Origin: a virus | Reading direction: 5' to 3' (one strand) | Length of the DNA stretch: 45,445 nucleotides | Virus record (IMG/VR): IMGVR_UViG_3300034063_000357 | Span: 1 to 45,445 of that record | Shown here: positions 29,058 to 36,120 of the stretch, piece after piece | Layout of the letters: each line of letters opens with the position of its first letter | How positions within the stretch are numbered: position 1 is the first letter of the stretch | Notes under the pieces: model-generated | What the model was told of the DNA's origin: nothing | The model's input: only the letters and a program-made list of their open reading frames with translations | Databases searched by the model: none | Position numbers and translations under genes: made by a program

Positions 29058-30740
29058 ATGGCTATTAGATTTGTAAGGCAAGCTGGTAACTGGAGTGACC
29101 CTTTAACTTGGGATGATGGACTAACCATCCCTACTGCAGGTGATGAGGTTTATTTAAATAGCTACAATATTACCATTGACCAAGATGTAACCACAGGGTT
29201 TATTTCTAACTCAATAACCCCTATTGGTGTACCATTAGATCCAATACCTGACATGACATCTAACACAAGTCCTGTTGGTGTAGGGCAAGCATTTGCGACA
29301 CAAAATAATCTAATTGCTTGGCAAGCATTTAGAAAAGGAATTAATAACTTTTCTGTTGCTGCTGATATTAACCTTGGTTGGCGTAGCGGTGTAAATAATA
29401 TAGGTCAGCTCGGATTTCAGTTTGACTCGGCAAAGATTATTAAAAGATATTCGTTTTATAGCAGCAACCAAAGTGGAGGCCAAAGGCCGCGAGATTGGAC
29501 TTTTGAAGGTAGTAATGACGGAATCACTTGGACAATCTTACATACTGTTGCTGGATATTCGAATACACCGATTTATTCGAGTCCTGTCATAAATAATACA
29601 ACGTCCTATACGCATTACAGAATCAACGTGACAGCTACCATTTCGTCTCAACAGGTACATTTACATTCATTTACGATGACCGAAAGTACCTCGTTAAGTA
29701 ATGGATACCTTAGTGGTGGAACAGCAACAATCCCAGCATCAAGAACGGTGAATGCTGATTTATATAATGGATTTGCAACAAACCTAATTGTTATAAGTGC
29801 TGCATCCCCTAATGTGGTAAATATAACAGGCAATATGCCAGGTACAAAAGCAGTAGGTTATAGTACAGTTATATCAGTTACAGGAAACTGTACATTAAAT
29901 TATGTAGGTAATGTTGCAAGTTCTTTTGGAATAGGAGGACAGTTACCAATTACTCGTGGGATTTCTTTATCTACTGCTGCTACAATAAATGTTACAGGAG
30001 ATGTACATGGTGGTTCAAATACTCATGACAACTTTGTGGGTGCTGAAGGTGTAGGAATTTTATCTTCAACTGGCGCTACAATAAATGTGGTTGGAAATAT
30101 ATCAGGTGGCACTGGTGCAGGCAATAAGGGAATACAAGGAAGTAATAATGATACAATAAATGTTACAGGTAATGTAACAGGTGGGATAGGCTCAAACTCA
30201 GGTCTGAATGTTCCACTAAGGGGAATATTGCTTACAGGGGCATCAACTGTGCCTTGTAGTATTGTAGGTAATGTGACCGGTAGTGTTAATGCTTTTGCTA
30301 TACAATCAACATCAACATATCCTGTTAAAATTACAGGTAACATAGAAAATCATTCTAGTGGTAGAATAGCGATATCAGCAATTTTCTTATTCCTAGAAAG
30401 TACTAATATGAGTTGGCAGTTTAGGAAATACGATTTGACTACCAACACGCTATACACCCCAGGTGTTGCAACTGGCCACCCAGCAACCAACAATGTAAGA
30501 ACAGGTATTGTTTACGGCCCTACAAACAACTTAACAGGGACTTGTGCTGTGCCTCCTGCTGCTGCTGTTAGTATTGGTGTACCTGTTGACAATACAGTAG
30601 GTACTGGTTACTTAAATGCTACAGACATCTGGAATGTACCACTAGCAAGTATTACTACACCTAATAGTATTGGAGAGAGATTAAAAGATGCATCTACTGT
30701 TCAAACTACAGGTGCTCAATTAGCAGCGTTTTTACCTTAA
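29058..30740 (+). CDS. Tail-spike-like protein with discoidin-type insert and beta-helix
   Basis: 560 residues. The start (RQAGNWSDPLTWDDGLTIPT, about 7-26, then GDEVYLNSYNITIDQDVTTG) matches the opening strand pattern of G8/parallel-beta-helix spikes. Residues 75-215 look like an F5/8-type C (discoidin) carbohydrate-binding domain: FQFDSAKIIKRYSFYSSNQS, RPRDWTFEGSNDGITWTILH, YTHYRINVTATISS. From 245 to about 430 short repeats (INVTGDVHGG, INVVGNISGG, INVTGNVTGG) form a beta-helix. A receptor-binding role is inferred. The discoidin part is far richer in CG dinucleotides than its flanks, pointing to acquisition from elsewhere. Confidence 0.8.
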   Translation: MAIRFVRQAGNWSDPLTWDDGLTIPTAGDEVYLNSYNITIDQDVTTGFISNSITPIGVPLDPIPDMTSNTSPVGVGQAFATQNNLIAWQAFRKGINNFSVAADINLGWRSGVNNIGQLGFQFDSAKIIKRYSFYSSNQSGGQRPRDWTFEGSNDGITWTILHTVAGYSNTPIYSSPVINNTTSYTHYRINVTATISSQQVHLHSFTMTESTSLSNGYLSGGTATIPASRTVNADLYNGFATNLIVISAASPNVVNITGNMPGTKAVGYSTVISVTGNCTLNYVGNVASSFGIGGQLPITRGISLSTAATINVTGDVHGGSNTHDNFVGAEGVGILSSTGATINVVGNISGGTGAGNKGIQGSNNDTINVTGNVTGGIGSNSGLNVPLRGILLTGASTVPCSIVGNVTGSVNAFAIQSTSTYPVKITGNIENHSSGRIAISAIFLFLESTNMSWQFRKYDLTTNTLYTPGVATGHPATNNVRTGIVYGPTNNLTGTCAVPPAAAVSIGVPVDNTVGTGYLNATDIWNVPLASITTPNSIGERLKDASTVQTTGAQLAAFLP

Positions 30741-30751
30741 ATTTTTAAACC

Positions 30752-30880
30752 ATGGCAAAGTCTACTAAATCTAATGTAAGTCAGAAAGTATCATTTGGTA
30801 CTAGAAAACTCGGAAAGGCTAAAAGGAAATTTGGGCCTAGAGAACAAAAACCTAAAAAATATAATGGTCAAGGAAGGTAA
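30752..30880 (+). CDS. 42-residue basic protein
   Basis: An ATG at 30752 opens a 43-codon frame: MAKSTKSNVSQKVSFGTRKL, then GKAKRKFGPREQKPKKYNGQ, GR and stop. Fifteen Lys/Arg and hardly any acid. Tiny basic proteins of this look ('VSFG.rk.GKAKK......kkyn.QGR') are, as I recall, conserved at this place in crAss-like phages. DNA or RNA binding inside the capsid is a reasonable guess. Confidence 0.75.
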   Translation: MAKSTKSNVSQKVSFGTRKLGKAKRKFGPREQKPKKYNGQGR

Positions 30881-30922
30881 CTTTTTTTGGCTATCTTCGT
30901 ATAACTATATAAACATAATTAA
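30878..30922 (+). promoter_or_regulatory. Promoter-like motif, copy 2
   Basis: TAACTTTTTTT, 9-10 bases, CGTATAACTATATAAAC. It matches the motif at 22822 at nearly every position, with the same spacing to a start codon about 40 bases on. Probable late promoter. Confidence 0.52.
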
Positions 30923-31522
30923 ATGGCTAATCAAGTATCTAAAAAAATAACCTTCAATGAGCCTGCACCTAAGAATATTCAGAATGCAGGTATTGTAAGA
31001 GTTGAAAACTTTAATAGAGTTGTTGAGGATATTACAACTTTATTTAACTTATTATCTTCTAATAATAGCTCTACTACTATTTCTTCAAATGGTACAGTAG
31101 TTACTGGACCTGGAGTAAGTGTTTCTCAATCTATATTAGTCCCAGCTAATACTTTATCAGATGGAAGTTTTATGGATTTATACTGGGCATATTCTAGATT
31201 AACTGGAAGTACTGCAGTTCAAGTTCAGTTATACATTAATACTACTAATTCTTTAGTAGGAGCTACCTTATTAAGAACTGCAGGTAATCTAGCTGCAAGT
31301 GTATCTATTGGTGCTACAAGTGTATATGCTGTTTCTGGAAACACTTTAAAGTTTAGTCCTAACCCAGTGCAACTTGCTAGTTCTGAATATACTCAAAGCA
31401 CTACTTCTATTAATACAGTAGCTTTTAATCCTGCTGTAGATAACTATCTTATTTTTGCATGTAACCTTCCTTTGGCTGGTACTGCTACTGTAAACCTTGT
31501 AAAACTTGAAATCCATGGCTAA
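30923..31522 (+). CDS. Fibre/virion protein, 199 aa
   Basis: 199 residues: a conserved-looking start (MANQVSKKITFNEPAPKNIQ, then VENFNRVVEDITTLFNLLSS) that could be a trimer-forming or attachment helix, followed by a Ser/Thr/Val beta domain ending NLVKLEIHG. Layout fits a short fibre with a jelly-roll tip. Preceded by the second promoter-like motif. It overlaps the next gene by 8 bases. Confidence 0.75.
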   Translation: MANQVSKKITFNEPAPKNIQNAGIVRVENFNRVVEDITTLFNLLSSNNSSTTISSNGTVVTGPGVSVSQSILVPANTLSDGSFMDLYWAYSRLTGSTAVQVQLYINTTNSLVGATLLRTAGNLAASVSIGATSVYAVSGNTLKFSPNPVQLASSEYTQSTTSINTVAFNPAVDNYLIFACNLPLAGTATVNLVKLEIHG

Positions 31523-31751
31523 TATTACTAAAACTGCTTCAGGGTTTATTTTTGATAATAAATCTTTTGAATTCGAATCTTTTCTAGACCCAGATGGAGT
31601 AGAAACAATTTCTAATTTAAAATATAACAATACTCAATTTTTAATTGGAACTAATAAAGGATTATTATTTTTTGATGTATCTGTAAGTATTGATGATGTG
31701 TTTTATGAAAATGCTACAGATTGGCTAATAGGATTATTTGGAGAAGCTTAA
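31515..31751 (+). CDS. Small hypothetical protein, 78 aa
   Basis: Start taken at ATG 31515 (MANITKTASGFIFDNKSFEF), not at the TTG three codons earlier. Acidic, mixed alpha/beta, ends ATDWLIGLFGEA. No domain. It lies directly before the spanin-like pair, with 2 bases between, so may belong to the lysis cassette or to the fibre set. Confidence 0.65.
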   Translation: MANITKTASGFIFDNKSFEFESFLDPDGVETISNLKYNNTQFLIGTNKGLLFFDVSVSIDDVFYENATDWLIGLFGEA

Positions 31752-31753
31752 TT

Positions 31754-32107
31754 ATGAAACCCAATATTGTTATGATTATAGGAATTTTAATTATTGCTGC
31801 AATAATTTTATCTACTCTGTTAGTTGTTGAAAGAAGAAAAACCTTTAATATACAAAGTGAGATTAGAAGTTATGAAGACTCTATCCTTGTGTATAAGAAA
31901 GAGCTACAGATTTTAAAGCTAAAAAATGACAGCTTGAATATATCTTTAAACTCTTCTTTAGAAGATTTAGAAGAAAAGAAAACCCAGATTAAAAACTTAA
32001 AAAAGAAACTTTATGCAAAAGCTAATTCTGTTAAGCATCTTTCTAATGGTGAGTCAGTTGAGTATCTCACAAAATTCTTATCCAAGAGAGGTAAAACTGG
32101 GGAATGA
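31754..32107 (+). CDS. Spanin-like inner-membrane protein, 117 aa
   Basis: Start at ATG 31754 (MKPNIVMIIGILIIAAIILS); the longer frame from 31721 begins inside the preceding gene. One membrane segment at 5-27, then a long coiled coil (about 31-95: KTFNIQSEIRSYEDSILVYK onward). This is the layout of an i-spanin (Rz type), which joins inner and outer membranes in the last lysis step. The next gene starts inside this one in a different frame, as in Rz/Rz1 pairs. Confidence 0.7.
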   Translation: MKPNIVMIIGILIIAAIILSTLLVVERRKTFNIQSEIRSYEDSILVYKKELQILKLKNDSLNISLNSSLEDLEEKKTQIKNLKKKLYAKANSVKHLSNGESVEYLTKFLSKRGKTGE

Positions 32108-32444
32108 TACTGTAGTATGTATTACTTATTCACAGCTTAAAGCTATTAACTATGAGATTGAGCTATCTGAAGGTAAAGGAGAAATCATTGATTCTTTAGA
32201 TGTAGCTCTATCTCTTTGTGATACATCTTTAAGTTATTACCAAGCTGTTGTTGATAATTTATCTAATCAAAATTCTAACTTAGAATCTCAACTAGATAAG
32301 TATCATAAAATCAATCATTTGCTTACTCAAGAGAATATTTCTTTACAGAAAAAAATCAAGAGAAATAAGTTTTGGACTAAGGTAGGTAGTGTAGCAAGTG
32401 TATCAATAATTACAGCATTAAGCATTCTTATTGCTGTAAATTAA
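32013..32444 (+). CDS. Overlapping partner with signal sequence, coiled coil and C-terminal membrane segment
   Basis: 143 residues. N-terminal MQKLILLSIFLMVSQLSISQ is a signal peptide; no Cys lipobox follows, unlike classical o-spanins. A coiled coil covers about 70-118 (SNQNSNLESQLDKYHKINHL) and TKVGSVASVSIITALSILIA is a C-terminal membrane anchor. It overlaps the preceding i-spanin-like gene by 95 bases in another frame. It may be a second spanin subunit or an atypical unimolecular spanin. The lysis role is inferred from topology and place. Confidence 0.65.
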   Translation: MQKLILLSIFLMVSQLSISQNSYPREVKLGNDTVVCITYSQLKAINYEIELSEGKGEIIDSLDVALSLCDTSLSYYQAVVDNLSNQNSNLESQLDKYHKINHLLTQENISLQKKIKRNKFWTKVGSVASVSIITALSILIAVN

Positions 32445-32471
32445 TAATATTTGCAACTAAATACATTAGCT

Positions 32472-33629
32472 ATGACTAAAGAACAAATCAAAAAAGCTCT
32501 AAAAGAAAGACCTTCTTACATTAGAGAAAGGCATTACAAGAAATTTTCTGAAAGGTATAATGTGCCTATAGAAGATGTCAAACAAGCCATCAAAGAAGTA
32601 AATGAAGAAACTGATGATTATAATCTATCAGAGTTCCAATCTTTTCTTGAATCTAATAAACTTAAGATTACTGATGTTAAGAAAGTAAAATTCTGGCAAA
32701 ACTTTAAAGGTGAACACAGATTTAGTGTAGACACTAAAACTGAGTGGTATAATAATCCTGAAGATTTGCTAGTAGATTTTAGAGAAGCATTATCTGAGTA
32801 TACTGTACCTACACATAACCCTATAGTTAAAAGGGATAAAGGAGAAAGTATAGCAGTTATTAATCTATATGATGCTCACATTGATAAGATTGTACTTATT
32901 GATGAAACTAACCCTAGTGGTTCTGTAGAAGATAACTGTCAGCTTTTTGAAGATGCTTTTGATAAACTATTATCACAAAGCTTAGTATATAATCCTGAGA
33001 TGATTATATTCCCTGTAGGTAATGATTTCTTTAATGCAAATGATAGTCGTAATACTACAGTAAGAGGCACACCACAAGATTCTAATCCATTCTGGAAAAA
33101 GAGTTTTATGGAAGGGTATAAAACCATTAGAAGATGCATAGATAAAGCAGCTAACTACTGTAGTGTATATGTGGTAATGGTTATGAGTAATCATGATGCA
33201 GATAAACTTTTCTACTTAGGACAAATGCTACAAGCTACCTATGAAAAAGATGGTGCTGTATTTATTGATGATACTACAAAATCTAGAAAATATATTACCT
33301 ATGGTTCTAACCTAATAGGATTCAGCCATGGTGATAAAGAAAAAAATTACATCAAGGACTTACCTGCAACTATAATGATTGAAAATAAGAACATCATGCC
33401 AGAAATTGATTACATACATCATTTCTGTGGAGATATTCATCACAAAGAAACTTTTCAATCTAGAACTTCCCATGATTTAAGAGGATGCACTATTTCTTTT
33501 TTAAGGTCATTATCTGAAATCAGTAAATGGGAATATGAGCAAGGATATGTAGGTGGCCCTAAAACAGCAGAAAGCTATATCTTTACAAAGAATAAAGGCT
33601 TAGCAGCTAACCTTTTAGTACACATCTAA
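32472..33629 (+). CDS. Metallophosphoesterase (calcineurin-like), with N-terminal helical domain
   Basis: Start at ATG 32472, not the TTG at 32451. 385 residues. Metal-binding motifs in order: DAH (134-136), GND (183-185), NHD (240-242), SHGD (His286) and GDIHH (320-324), the standard set of calcineurin-like phosphoesterases. The first 50 residues (MTKEQIKKALKERPSYIRER and on) resemble a small helix-turn-helix. A phosphoesterase is known among crAss-like structural genes. Substrate unknown; a nuclease or nucleotide hydrolase is possible. It overlaps the next gene by one base. Confidence 0.87.
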   Translation: MTKEQIKKALKERPSYIRERHYKKFSERYNVPIEDVKQAIKEVNEETDDYNLSEFQSFLESNKLKITDVKKVKFWQNFKGEHRFSVDTKTEWYNNPEDLLVDFREALSEYTVPTHNPIVKRDKGESIAVINLYDAHIDKIVLIDETNPSGSVEDNCQLFEDAFDKLLSQSLVYNPEMIIFPVGNDFFNANDSRNTTVRGTPQDSNPFWKKSFMEGYKTIRRCIDKAANYCSVYVVMVMSNHDADKLFYLGQMLQATYEKDGAVFIDDTTKSRKYITYGSNLIGFSHGDKEKNYIKDLPATIMIENKNIMPEIDYIHHFCGDIHHKETFQSRTSHDLRGCTISFLRSLSEISKWEYEQGYVGGPKTAESYIFTKNKGLAANLLVHI

Positions 33630-34348
33630 TGAAATCACTAAACCAACTTAGATTTGAGTTATTAGAAATTGTCAATCAGTATACTGATGACAGTAAATTA
33701 GACTATCGTCTTATTGATGAGTTTATCATTAATAAGAGAGTAAAATGGTTTGAGAATACTTATAACAAGTTTAACAAGACTATTCCTAATGTCTATTATC
33801 AAAGTCTTAGTTGTGTGCCTGTGCAGCTAGTAGACCAATCAGAGTGTTGTGACACTACCACTGACTGTCTGATTCTAAGAACTGTTAATAAGCTTCCCTC
33901 TTTCTTAAGCTTATCAGATGGGGAATTAATTGATAAGGTATCTCCAGTAGGTATTATTGGATTGCCTTTCAATGTTATTCCATATAGAAGAGCAGAATTC
34001 TTTGGCAATGGTAGATATAATCATAACTCTGTTGGAGCTTTTTTATATAATGGGTATATGTACTTTATCTCTAAAGATAAGGTACATTACCCTCTTATTG
34101 AAAAGATAACTATTAGAGGAGTATTTAGAGACCCTAGAGATGCTGCTAAATTTATATCTTGTGAAAATAAACCATGCTGGAATCCTGATATGGAGTTCCC
34201 ACTAGAAGAAAGACTGTGGGATTATTGTAAACAAGATATTCTAAACTCAGACTTCAAGATTAAGTATTCTAATCCTGAAGATGTGATGAATGACAATCAA
34301 GAAAATAGAATTGACCCTCTACCTCCTGGTGGTGGAAACCCTAAATAA
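33629..34348 (+). CDS. Tail ring/connector protein candidate, 239 aa
   Basis: 239 residues. Helical start ELLEIVNQYTDDSKLDYRLI, then WFENTYNKFNKTIPNVYYQS and VPVQLVDQSECCDTTTDC, later RGVFRDPRDAAKFISCENKP and WNPDMEFPLEERLWDYCKQD, end Pro/Gly-rich. These blocks recur in Bacteroidota phage structural proteins, and the location (before the IHF-like, ring and muzzle genes) is that of crAss ring proteins. A ring subunit of the neck is the most likely role. Confidence 0.78.
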   Translation: MKSLNQLRFELLEIVNQYTDDSKLDYRLIDEFIINKRVKWFENTYNKFNKTIPNVYYQSLSCVPVQLVDQSECCDTTTDCLILRTVNKLPSFLSLSDGELIDKVSPVGIIGLPFNVIPYRRAEFFGNGRYNHNSVGAFLYNGYMYFISKDKVHYPLIEKITIRGVFRDPRDAAKFISCENKPCWNPDMEFPLEERLWDYCKQDILNSDFKIKYSNPEDVMNDNQENRIDPLPPGGGNPK

Positions 34349-34350
34349 TT

Positions 34351-34884
34351 ATGACAAAGAGAGGCAAAGCTATTATTAAAAAAGACTTCATTACTAAAGA
34401 CATTTATAACTATTATAAAGAGTCTTCAGATAAACCTGTGTCTTATGAAACTTTTAGAGATTTTCTTTTTTCCTCTACTAATAATAAAGGTGTTATTGAA
34501 CAGATTGTTCATAAAATTTTATACAATGCTTACATCATCACGCTTCCTAAATTAGGCAGTTTGTATGTGAGAAAGTATAAACCTAAGATTAAATTTAAAC
34601 CTAATGGGGATTTAGACATTAGAAAAAGCCACATTAGGGTAGATTGGGGTAACACTCTTAAGCTTTGGAAAGCTGATTCTGAAGCTAAAGAAGAAAAAAG
34701 AAAAGTATATCACCTAAATAAACACTCAAAAGGATACCTTTATAAGTTTATTTGGGATAAAAGAAAACAACCTTTACCGAATAAATCCGTTTATAGATTT
34801 AAGCCTGTTAGAAAAGTAGACAGAGAACTGTCTTATATTCTAAAAAATGGCTTGGATATAGACTATTTTGAAATAAACTATTAA
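34351..34884 (+). CDS. IHF/HU-like protein, 177 aa
   Basis: 177 residues, strongly basic. Residues 20-75 (YKESSDKPVSYETFRDFLFS ... KILYNAYIITLPKLGSLYVR) follow the HU/IHF pattern of helices and a strand 'l..lGsfyv', then a Lys-rich arm (KYKPKIKFKPNGDLDIRKSH). Crassvirales encode IHF-like proteins between tail ring genes, and this is their usual position. A DNA-binding or structural role in the neck fits. The extra basic C-terminal half (KKRKVYHLNK-like, PLPNKSVYRFKPV) is longer than typical HU (90 aa). Confidence 0.82.
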   Translation: MTKRGKAIIKKDFITKDIYNYYKESSDKPVSYETFRDFLFSSTNNKGVIEQIVHKILYNAYIITLPKLGSLYVRKYKPKIKFKPNGDLDIRKSHIRVDWGNTLKLWKADSEAKEEKRKVYHLNKHSKGYLYKFIWDKRKQPLPNKSVYRFKPVRKVDRELSYILKNGLDIDYFEINY

Positions 34885-34887
34885 ATT

Positions 34888-35169
34888 ATGTCACACATTA
34901 GCGAATGTTACTACAACTCTAAAGTAGAAAAAACTGAGAAATCAGGAAACAAGATTACCCATATCTGTGCATATGAGCTTAAGGATGGTGGATATCTTGT
35001 ATTTAAAGATGTAAGAGAAATGCCAGAAGATAAAGATGAATACTACATGGGTGGTAAATCTCTTGAAACTTTTGCTCAAGCATCTGATAGTATGCCTGAT
35101 GAAATGCTTATGGAAGAAAAATCCATGAATCTTAAAAAATTAGCTGAGTTAGCTAGAAAATTAGTTTAA
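34888..35169 (+). CDS. Small conserved virion-region protein, 93 aa
   Basis: 93 residues (MSHISECYYNSKVEKTEKSG ... LAELARKLV): beta-rich first half with KDGGYLVFKDVREMPEDKDE, helical end MNLKKLAELARKLV. No domain. Sits 3 and 2 bases from the IHF-like and ring genes and thus belongs to the same cassette. Function unknown. Confidence 0.72.
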   Translation: MSHISECYYNSKVEKTEKSGNKITHICAYELKDGGYLVFKDVREMPEDKDEYYMGGKSLETFAQASDSMPDEMLMEEKSMNLKKLAELARKLV

Positions 35170-35170
35170 A

Positions 35171-36118
35171 ATGTACAATGGGCTTTTAGTATCTTCTAGC
35201 TCTGTCATTGATAAAATGTACAGAGATTTTGCTTGGGATTATACTCTTCAGTATAGTGATGTCATAGAATGGCTTGGAGAATCTTTAAGAGAACTTAAAG
35301 TGCCTTGCTTCTATGTAGATAAAGTTACTGATGGTAATAAAGATTTAGGACACAAAGACTTTATCCATATTGAAGATGGAAGAGGTAAATTACCTTGTGA
35401 TTTATTCTCTATAACCCAAACTGCTTGTGCAGTAGAAGTTGAGCCTGATGTAAATAAAGCCATTGTAACTGGTGTAGTATATGTAGATTACAATACAGAC
35501 CAGACCTGTACTACAGGAGATGGCAGTCCACTATGTAACTCTTTGGTTTGCTCTCAAGATATGTGCAATCATGATTGTGACCCAAAACAAAAGTGCTATA
35601 CTTTCCTTCCTATGAGATGGGATACTAGCACTTTTTATAAAGCTTATCACGGTACTGATATTGATTTTAGAGTCAATTCAGACCTTACTTATACTGTTAA
35701 TAACAACTATATCTTTACATCATTCAAGACTGGTAAAGTAGCTATGGCTTATAGGGCTGTACCTACAGATGAAAATGGTCTACCAATGATTCCAGATAAT
35801 CAGTCTGTTATTAACTATGTGACTTGGTACTTAGGTAATAAAATTGCATTCCAGCTTTATCTTACTGATAAGTATACTAGAGATAAATATGAAGAATTTA
35901 AAGGATACTTATCTCTGTACTACCAAAAGGCTAAAAATGAAGGCAAGATGCCTAAGAGTTTGGATGAATGGGAGTCTTATAAAAACCAAAGACTTAGAAC
36001 TATTCCTAAGTTCTTTGAACATAAGAGATTCTTTGGTAATCTACAAAGACCTGAAGAAAGATATAACCATCCTAGAATTAGCACATTAGGAGGATTTAGC
36101 AGTAGACTAGCTTATTAA
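35171..36118 (+). CDS. Tail ring / tail-tube adaptor protein, 315 aa
   Basis: 315 residues. N-term helical VIDKMYRDFAWDYTLQYSDV; then a mixed domain with LPCDLFSITQTACAVEVEPD; a Cys-rich insert (CTTGDGSPLCNSLVCSQDMC, then CDPKQKC, about 118-140); a strand pattern TSFKTGKVAMAYRAVPTDEN; C-terminal long helices and basic KFFEHKRFFGNLQRPEERYN. The layout matches the gp6/P22 gp4-type adaptors and ring proteins of crAss-like phages just before the muzzle gene. The Cys cluster is unusual and may bind metal. Confidence 0.78.
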   Translation: MYNGLLVSSSSVIDKMYRDFAWDYTLQYSDVIEWLGESLRELKVPCFYVDKVTDGNKDLGHKDFIHIEDGRGKLPCDLFSITQTACAVEVEPDVNKAIVTGVVYVDYNTDQTCTTGDGSPLCNSLVCSQDMCNHDCDPKQKCYTFLPMRWDTSTFYKAYHGTDIDFRVNSDLTYTVNNNYIFTSFKTGKVAMAYRAVPTDENGLPMIPDNQSVINYVTWYLGNKIAFQLYLTDKYTRDKYEEFKGYLSLYYQKAKNEGKMPKSLDEWESYKNQRLRTIPKFFEHKRFFGNLQRPEERYNHPRISTLGGFSSRLAY

Positions 36119-36120
36119 TT

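Noticed and set aside
20965-32460. TGATATTTGCAA (20970) and TAATATTTGCAA (32447) as a promoter family
   Set aside because: Two copies only, the first inside the terminator region of the capsid gene; too weak to call.
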